From the NCBI GenBank assembly GCA_965247125.1, contig CBDFGO010000003.1, forward strand, positions 1,364,001 through 1,428,000: 64,000 nucleotides of DNA, written 5' to 3'. This document shows, piece after piece, positions 58,901 through 64,000 of this stretch (positions within the stretch are counted from its first letter, which is position 1; each line of letters opens with the position of its first letter). Source of the stretch: CALBJU01 sp965247125. Lineage in GTDB: Bacteria > Bacteroidota > Rhodothermia > Rhodothermales > UBA10348. Both the position numbers and the translations under genes were made by a program. Below the pieces are notes generated by a model. The model had not been told where the DNA came from, ran no database searches, and saw only the letters and a list, made by a program, of their open reading frames with translations.

Positions 58901-60526
58901 ATGTGTGATCACAATCACGATACACCGGTCAAGGGAGAACGCCTGGAAGATGGAGACCATCACGCGTGTCACCACCGAGATTGGTCCAGACGTCAGTTCA
59001 TGCAGGGCCTGGGTATGTCGGCCACGGGCCTGGCTATGGGCCTTTCGGGGATTCCAATTCGTTCGTACGGAGCCTCTCCTCTTCTCTCGCGACTCCGATC
59101 CAGTAGTAACGATCGAATTCTGGTGCTCATTCAGCTATCAGGAGGCAATGATGGACTCAATACCGTCGTTCCCTATACCAATGACACGTACTACCAGCAG
59201 CGACCCAGCATTGCGATTAACGCGTCGACCGTCCTGAATTTGACACCCGAACTGGGTTTACATCCAGCGCTGACCTCATTCGCGGACATGTTTGTTGACG
59301 GCACCATGGAAATCGTGCAGGGTGTCGGTTACACAGATCCTGTGCTTTCGCACTTCACTTCGACCGATGTCTGGGCTTCGGCTAGCGATCCATCCGATTT
59401 ATCACGATCCGGCTGGCTTGGAAGGTATATGGAGGAGGAGAACCCCGATTATTTCGATTCACCGACAAATTATCCACTGGCCATCCAGCTCGGAAACGGA
59501 TCTCCACTGGTATTCCAGGGATCCGTCGCTGGGATGGGTGTCACTTACCCCGACCTGGATCTGCTCAATCAGTACTTCGAAACCGGCGTTTTTTACAACG
59601 AAGATTTCGCTCCAGCCACCAGCTACGGCGGTGAACTGTCTTTCGTCCGATCCATAGCGAATAGCGCTGTTCGCTACGCAGAAACGATTACGGCGGCTGC
59701 AAACAGCGGCGTAAATTCGGTAGAATATCCTTCCACGGCCGGCCTCTCGGGCAATTTGGCGACTACGGCGCGACTCATTCGAGGTGGTCTCGGAACGAGC
59801 ATCTATCATTTGAACCTGGGAGGATTTGATACCCATTCTGCGCAGAGCTCACGCCACTCGAGTCTTATGCAGCAACTTTCCGGAGCCATTGGCGCGTTCA
59901 TATCCGATTTACAGGCGGACGGCCTCGATCAGAGAGTTCTGGTTATGACATTTTCCGAATTTGGAAGACGTGTTTACCAGAATGGGTCGGCCGGAACGGA
60001 TCACGGAACATCTGCTCCACTATTTCTCTTTGGTGGCGGTGTACAAGGTGGCATCATCGGCGGGCATCCGAGCCTCACCGATCTGGATCCGGGCGGAAAC
60101 ATGGTCCACGGGATCGACTTCCGAAGTGTCTATGGATCCGTTTTGAACGATTGGTTTGACGTTTCGGATCAGGAGGTAACCGATCTGATGGGTGCCGATT
60201 ACGCACACCTCTCGCTGATTGACTCCGCTTTCGCCACAAATACGGGCGAGTTCAGCCTTCCGAACTCAGTGTCTCTTTTTGGCAACTACCCAAATCCGTT
60301 CAGTGGCAGCACTATCATCGAATTTGCCCTCGCCTCGAGTGAACACGTATCGATATCTGTGTACGACATCCAGGGGCGCCAGATCACGACGCTGGTCGAT
60401 CAGGTATTGCCGGCAGGCCGCCACGAGACTGTTTTCGATGGAGAGGATTTACCCAGCGGTACATACCTCGCTCGTTTGCAAACACGAGCCGGGATGCAAT
60501 CCAGAAAACTGGTCATCGTCCGCTAG
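58901..60526 (+). CDS. DUF1501 domain-containing protein with Tat signal and T9SS sorting domain
   Basis: A 541-residue protein. Near residue 27 a twin-arginine motif (S-R-R-Q-F-M) precedes a hydrophobic stretch, so export by Tat is likely. The DUF1501 core shows I-L-V-L-I-Q-L-S-G-G-N-D-G-L-N, G-G-F-D-T-H-S and V-M-T-F-S-E-F-G-R-R, similar to sulfatase/phosphatase-type folds. The last 80 residues (F-G-N-Y-P-N-P-F-S-G ... L-P-S-G-T-Y-L-A-R-L) are a T9SS sorting domain. It would therefore cross the inner membrane by Tat and the outer membrane by T9SS. Paired with the DUF1800 gene just upstream. Confidence 0.88.
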   Translation: MCDHNHDTPVKGERLEDGDHHACHHRDWSRRQFMQGLGMSATGLAMGLSGIPIRSYGASPLLSRLRSSSNDRILVLIQLSGGNDGLNTVVPYTNDTYYQQRPSIAINASTVLNLTPELGLHPALTSFADMFVDGTMEIVQGVGYTDPVLSHFTSTDVWASASDPSDLSRSGWLGRYMEEENPDYFDSPTNYPLAIQLGNGSPLVFQGSVAGMGVTYPDLDLLNQYFETGVFYNEDFAPATSYGGELSFVRSIANSAVRYAETITAAANSGVNSVEYPSTAGLSGNLATTARLIRGGLGTSIYHLNLGGFDTHSAQSSRHSSLMQQLSGAIGAFISDLQADGLDQRVLVMTFSEFGRRVYQNGSAGTDHGTSAPLFLFGGGVQGGIIGGHPSLTDLDPGGNMVHGIDFRSVYGSVLNDWFDVSDQEVTDLMGADYAHLSLIDSAFATNTGEFSLPNSVSLFGNYPNPFSGSTIIEFALASSEHVSISVYDIQGRQITTLVDQVLPAGRHETVFDGEDLPSGTYLARLQTRAGMQSRKLVIVR

Positions 60527-62556
60527 TTGGTTCGCGTTCCGATATCTGTCAGGGATGAAATCGAAAAACTGATTCCGTCATTCGTGGATTTGGGCATTCG
60601 TTGCCTGCCTGGAAACTGTGGGATGGAATCGGTCTGAATTGATTTTCCTGTCCCCGCTGCAATGGGAGAAGATTCCGGAATGTAGAAATCCTCATTGGAC
60701 AACGTGTCATTGTAATCGCGAGCCGCCCGGGATGCGACAGCCATCGTCTTATCTGTGTTGCTTCGAAGCTCACCGAACAGAGTCGCAATTCGCTTTTCAA
60801 GTAAATCGAATGCGTGCTCGAAAAGAGAGCGATCTCTCTCGAGCGATCCAGATTCCCGCTGTATCTGCTGATCGATTCGGGACATCATGGCGCTCATCGC
60901 GAATAAAAACGTAGCTACGTCTGCCAGACGCGCCTGAACCACCTGTCGGACTACGATTTCTTCTTTATACCACTTCGAAACCATTTTGAACATGTGCGCG
61001 TGATCTCTGACGAGAGACTCCAAACGCGCAGAGAAAGGAGCCAGGGAGCGGTCACGAGATTCGATGCTGGGAGAAGTGGGTTTGAATCCCGCATAGAGTT
61101 CCAGGGCAAGAGGAACGGCCCTTCTCATAATTCCAGGATTGATTGAATTTTTTCCGATACGCTTTACGTTCTGTAACACGGACTCATCTCCGTCCCACAC
61201 CAGTGCTTCGCGGATTCCAATCATTTGTTCGCCCAACTGTTTGCCCCCGTATCCGAAAATGAACGGTTGCATGACCTCGTTGGAGCCCTCGACAATGCGG
61301 TGAATCCGATTGTCCCTCCAGAGACGCTCGATCTCATTCTCGGTCATGTACCCCTCTCCTCCCATGATCTCCAGAGCATCGTCGAGAACTTCCCAACCAA
61401 TCTGGGAACAGAAAAGCTTCGTCATGGCCGTTTCGACCATGATATCCGTATCTCCTCGATCCAGCATTCCGGTCATCATGTAGAGCATTGCGTCCATTGC
61501 ATAGCTATAGGCATACATTCGCGCAATGCGTTGCTGGACCAATTCAAAATCCGCAAGAGGACGATCAAACTGATATCGGGTTTGCACCCACTTCGTAGCC
61601 TGGTCCGCCCCGTGTTTCGCAGCGCCGGTGATGCCCGCTGAAAGTGTACAGCGTCCGAAATTCAAACAAGTCAGCGCGACGTGCAGCCCTCGGCCTTCCT
61701 CGTGGAGAAGATTTTCCACGGGGACTTTCACGTTCGTGAAGCTGATTCTGGCCTGCCATGTACCGCGGATCCCAGCCTTGGAACGATTGCTTTCGAATAC
61801 CTCTATGCCTGGCATATCGGGTGTGCAGATAAGCGCCGTTATTTTATCATGCTGCTTACCCGACTTTTTATCCGGCAGACTCTGCTTGGCCATTACCGTG
61901 AAAATTCCGCTCATCGCAGCGGAGGTGATCCACTTTTTTTTGCCGTTCAGGATATAATGCGTGCCGTCGGGGGAGAGTTCGCATCGAGTTTCCTGACCGG
62001 CCGCATCAGATCCAACCTGGGGCTCAGAAAGACAAAATGCCGACAGATATTCCTTCGCTACACCTGGCAGGTACTTTTTCTTTTGGGCCTCATTTCCGAA
62101 CAACATTATCGCTTTGCACCCGATGGACTGGTGCGCAGAGACCATCACCGAACTCGAGCCACAGTGTGCACCGATCATCTCCAGCACTCGGTTGTAACTG
62201 GTGATTCCAAGGCCCAGTCCTCCATATTCTTCAGGAACAGTCATTCCCATAACACCCAGTTCAAATAACCGGTCGATAGCCCACTCGGGAATAATTTGTT
62301 GTTGATCTATCTCGATCGACGGATGCTCATTCTTCAAGTATGCTTCGAGCTTGACCAATAATGCATCACAACGCGCCCCTTCATCTTCACTGATCTGTGG
62401 ATATGGAAAGATGAGATCATTGCGAAACCTGCCCCAGAACAGGTTTTTGGCAAAACCCATTTTCTCGGGCTCTGGCCCCATCATGACTTCAATATCGCGG
62501 ATCATCTTCTGATCCAGCTCTGAAATATTCTTGAGCTTGAGTGTATCGATTCCCAT
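60523..62556 (-). CDS. Acyl-CoA dehydrogenase family protein
   Basis: FAD enzyme of fatty-acid beta-oxidation or a related path. The N-terminal domain has V-P-E-E-Y-G-G-L-G-L-G; the FAD/substrate domain has F-C-L-S-E-P-Q-V-G-S-D-A and W-I-T-S-A; and I-V-E-G-S-N-E-V carries the catalytic Glu. The protein extends about 200 residues past the usual end with a helical domain, as in very-long-chain ACADs. The ATG at 62556 gives 677 residues; a TTG at 62649 would add 31 residues of unclear value. Its stop overlaps that of the convergent DUF1501 gene by 4 bases. Confidence 0.9.
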   Translation of the reverse strand: MGIDTLKLKNISELDQKMIRDIEVMMGPEPEKMGFAKNLFWGRFRNDLIFPYPQISEDEGARCDALLVKLEAYLKNEHPSIEIDQQQIIPEWAIDRLFELGVMGMTVPEEYGGLGLGITSYNRVLEMIGAHCGSSSVMVSAHQSIGCKAIMLFGNEAQKKKYLPGVAKEYLSAFCLSEPQVGSDAAGQETRCELSPDGTHYILNGKKKWITSAAMSGIFTVMAKQSLPDKKSGKQHDKITALICTPDMPGIEVFESNRSKAGIRGTWQARISFTNVKVPVENLLHEEGRGLHVALTCLNFGRCTLSAGITGAAKHGADQATKWVQTRYQFDRPLADFELVQQRIARMYAYSYAMDAMLYMMTGMLDRGDTDIMVETAMTKLFCSQIGWEVLDDALEIMGGEGYMTENEIERLWRDNRIHRIVEGSNEVMQPFIFGYGGKQLGEQMIGIREALVWDGDESVLQNVKRIGKNSINPGIMRRAVPLALELYAGFKPTSPSIESRDRSLAPFSARLESLVRDHAHMFKMVSKWYKEEIVVRQVVQARLADVATFLFAMSAMMSRIDQQIQRESGSLERDRSLFEHAFDLLEKRIATLFGELRSNTDKTMAVASRAARDYNDTLSNEDFYIPESSPIAAGTGKSIQTDSIPQFPGRQRMPKSTNDGISFSISSLTDIGTRTN

Positions 62557-62762
62557 TTTTTCTAGTGGGGCTGTAAATATCTTGTGAGGACCTGAATTTG
62601 CTCTCGACAGGGCGTGTATCGCCCATTTCGAACTTCTGTTCCGTGCCAATGACGGCCAAAGCCCGGGTCAGGTGAACAGTGTTAACCTACTACGAGCGAA
62701 GACCGTTCCTTATCGGTATATTCTGCCGTTTTTACCCTCTAAATGATGCCCGTAAATTTCCC

Positions 62763-63575
62763 GTGAATGTGACTTTTTCTCAGCGGCTGCGCGACCTGCG
62801 ATCTAGGAAGGACTCGGTCTTGTGTGTGGGGCTTGACCCGGATCCTTCTCGGATACCCGATCATCTTGTCCAGGAATTGGGCATCGCGTCGGCAGTGACG
62901 TCATTCTGTCGGGAGATTATCCAAGAAACCTCACCCTTCGCGATAGCTTTCAAAATAAATTTCGCTTTCTTCGAATCGCTAGGAGAGAAAGGGTTTTCGG
63001 TGATGCGGAGGGTTTTGGATGCTCTGCCCGAGGACGTTCTCACCATTGCTGACGCTAAGCGTGGCGATATCGGAAATTCGGCGGCTTTCTATGCCCGCTC
63101 GGTCTTCGACAATTTCGGCTATGATTCGGTGACTATCAGTCCGTACATGGGCCGGGATTCTGTGACACCCTTCCTCCAAAGTCCTGGAACGTGTGCATTC
63201 GTCCTGGCCCGCACCTCGAATCCAGGCGGTTCGGACTTTCAAACATTACAGACAGAAGAAAAGCCTCTCTTCCAGTACCTGGCGAATTCGGCGGTTTCGT
63301 GGTCCGATGGCGAGGTCGGCGAAATAGGACTCGTCGTAGGCGCTTCCGATATCGAAGCCCTCCAAGCGCTTCGGGTCTCTCACCCCTCGACTCCATTCCT
63401 CGTTCCAGGAGTCGGTGCGCAGGGAGGCAGTGCTTCAGAAGTAATGAGTGCTGCTGGAAACGGTCCTATTCTGGTCAACAGTTCTCGATCCATCCTGTAT
63501 GCTTCCGCGGGCATCGATTTCGCCACTGCTGCGGGCCGGGTAGCTGAAGAAACAAGAAATATCTTGGGATCATGA
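62763..63575 (+). CDS. pyrF: Orotidine 5'-phosphate decarboxylase (type 2)
   Basis: Last step of UMP synthesis. The type 2 signature T-I-A-D-A-K-R-G-D-I-G-N-S-A contains the catalytic Asp-Lys-Asp set, preceded by L-C-V-G-L-D-P-D-P and A-F-K-I-N-F-A-F-F-E and followed by V-P-G-V-G-A-Q-G-G. The GTG at 62763 gives 270 residues, the usual size. The frame is open from a GTG at 62679, whose extra 28 residues do not resemble the family. The stop overlaps the next start (ATGA). Confidence 0.93.
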   Translation: MNVTFSQRLRDLRSRKDSVLCVGLDPDPSRIPDHLVQELGIASAVTSFCREIIQETSPFAIAFKINFAFFESLGEKGFSVMRRVLDALPEDVLTIADAKRGDIGNSAAFYARSVFDNFGYDSVTISPYMGRDSVTPFLQSPGTCAFVLARTSNPGGSDFQTLQTEEKPLFQYLANSAVSWSDGEVGEIGLVVGASDIEALQALRVSHPSTPFLVPGVGAQGGSASEVMSAAGNGPILVNSSRSILYASAGIDFATAAGRVAEETRNILGS

Positions 63576-63868
63576 TTACACGTGTCGTTCGACTGACCAT
63601 ACATCCAGGTCGTCTGGAAGATTTTCTGGATCTATTCGAAGCCTCCAAGTCCTCTATTCGAGCCTTTCCTGGGTGTCTCGAACTCTCACTCATGCAGGAT
63701 ACGTCCTACGCCAACCAGGTCAGTACTTTCAGCACCTGGGAAGACGACAAGGCCCTCCAGAATTATCGGGAGTCTGAACTGTTCATTTCCACATGGGCTA
63801 AGACCAAGCCCCTATTCGCTGCCAGGCCGGAAGTGTACAGTTATCGCGTTCTCAGCGAGACAAATTGA
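63572..63868 (+). CDS. Antibiotic biosynthesis monooxygenase (ABM)-domain protein
   Basis: A 98-residue single-domain protein with the ferredoxin-like ABM pattern: R-V-V-R-L-T-I-H-P-G-R-L-E-D-F first strand and helix, I-R-A-F-P-G-C-L-E-L-S-L second strand, F-S-T-W-E-D-D-K-A-L-Q-N-Y-R-E-S-E-L-F. Such small enzymes oxidise quinols or bind haem-like ligands, but the substrate is not predictable here. It overlaps pyrF by 4 bases and the opposite-strand receptor gene by 17 bases. Confidence 0.82.
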   Translation: MITRVVRLTIHPGRLEDFLDLFEASKSSIRAFPGCLELSLMQDTSYANQVSTFSTWEDDKALQNYRESELFISTWAKTKPLFAARPEVYSYRVLSETN

Positions 63869-64000
63869 TACCGATGCGAGCGGTCCTTCCCGCGGAGGGA
63901 AGTCCGAGTTGCGGGAGATGCAGGGTGTCGAAGACGTTGTCTACTCCGCCGAAAATCTCCGCGAACAATCCGGATCGCGAAAAATACTTCCGGCCCGAAA
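63852..64000 (-). CDS. TonB-dependent receptor, C-terminal end (partial)
   Basis: A minus-strand frame enters from the right window edge and stops at TGA (63852-63854). The 49 visible codons read ...F-A-E-I-F-G-G-V-D-N-V-F-D-T ... P-S-A-G-R-T-A-R-I-G-I-N-L-S-R. G-V-x-N-x-F-D-x and P-G-R-T-x-R-x-G are the last strands of TonB-dependent receptor barrels. The ligand cannot be known from this part. Confidence 0.75.
   Translation of the reverse strand, partial: SGRKYFSRSGLFAEIFGGVDNVFDTLHLPQLGLPSAGRTARIGINLSR

Overview
The window looks like chromosome from a Gram-negative bacterium of the Bacteroidota/Rhodothermota side, most likely a marine Rhodothermia- or Balneolia-like lineage. This is inferred from gene content, not from a marker-gene search. 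The reasons are three proteins ending in a type IX secretion (T9SS) C-terminal sorting domain (NYPNPF...), few Shine-Dalgarno sequences, an Omp85/Skp/RseP envelope block, HslUV, a DUF1800/DUF1501 pair and a TonB-receptor tail.

Left part (1-15.7 kb): mostly housekeeping and envelope genes. They are a WbqC-family gene cut by the window edge, ldcA, purN-purH, mreC, dacB, hslV, a NYN-domain gene and hslU. A three-gene surface-polysaccharide-type set follows (FemAB/GNAT-like transferase, polytopic membrane protein, flippase), then a lipoprotein of the endonuclease/exonuclease/phosphatase fold, tRNA-Gly(GCC) and folD.

Middle (15.9-41.5 kb): the unusual region. Two paralogous clusters, A (15974-31201) and B (31606-40988), share one gene order: a secreted adhesin with a T9SS sorting domain, three small secreted subunits with an A-T/I-A-G-S signature, an Ig-like periplasmic chaperone, and a very large usher-like outer-membrane protein. 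I read this as a chaperone-usher-like surface-fibre system joined to a T9SS adhesin. Cluster A has a 2416-residue repeat-rich adhesin and an usher ending in two SPOR domains. Cluster B has a 1006-residue adhesin and an usher ending in an inner-membrane, MscS-like region. An intact osmC follows cluster B on the opposite strand and a decayed osmC fragment sits at the same place behind cluster A, so the whole segment was probably duplicated. Cluster A later suffered a second, local duplication, an IS256-family element, an internal deletion in one subunit gene and loss of most of a second adhesin gene. Promoter-like elements (TAAG, 14-15 nt, G/C-rich CGATAC-type box) precede the adhesin and first-subunit genes and resemble sigma-28 promoters. 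The subunit leaders begin with a hairpin.

Right part (41-64 kb): the minus-strand envelope series dxr-rseP-uppS-bamA-skp-skp, ended by a terminator, then panB-surE-osmC. The plus strand carries a TPR protein, a glutamine-amidotransferase-like exported protein, a hotdog thioesterase, a small outer-membrane barrel protein, an RmlD-like reductase, serS, DUF1800 and DUF1501 (Tat signal plus T9SS tail). A minus-strand acyl-CoA dehydrogenase, pyrF, a small monooxygenase-fold protein and the tail of a TonB-dependent receptor close the window.
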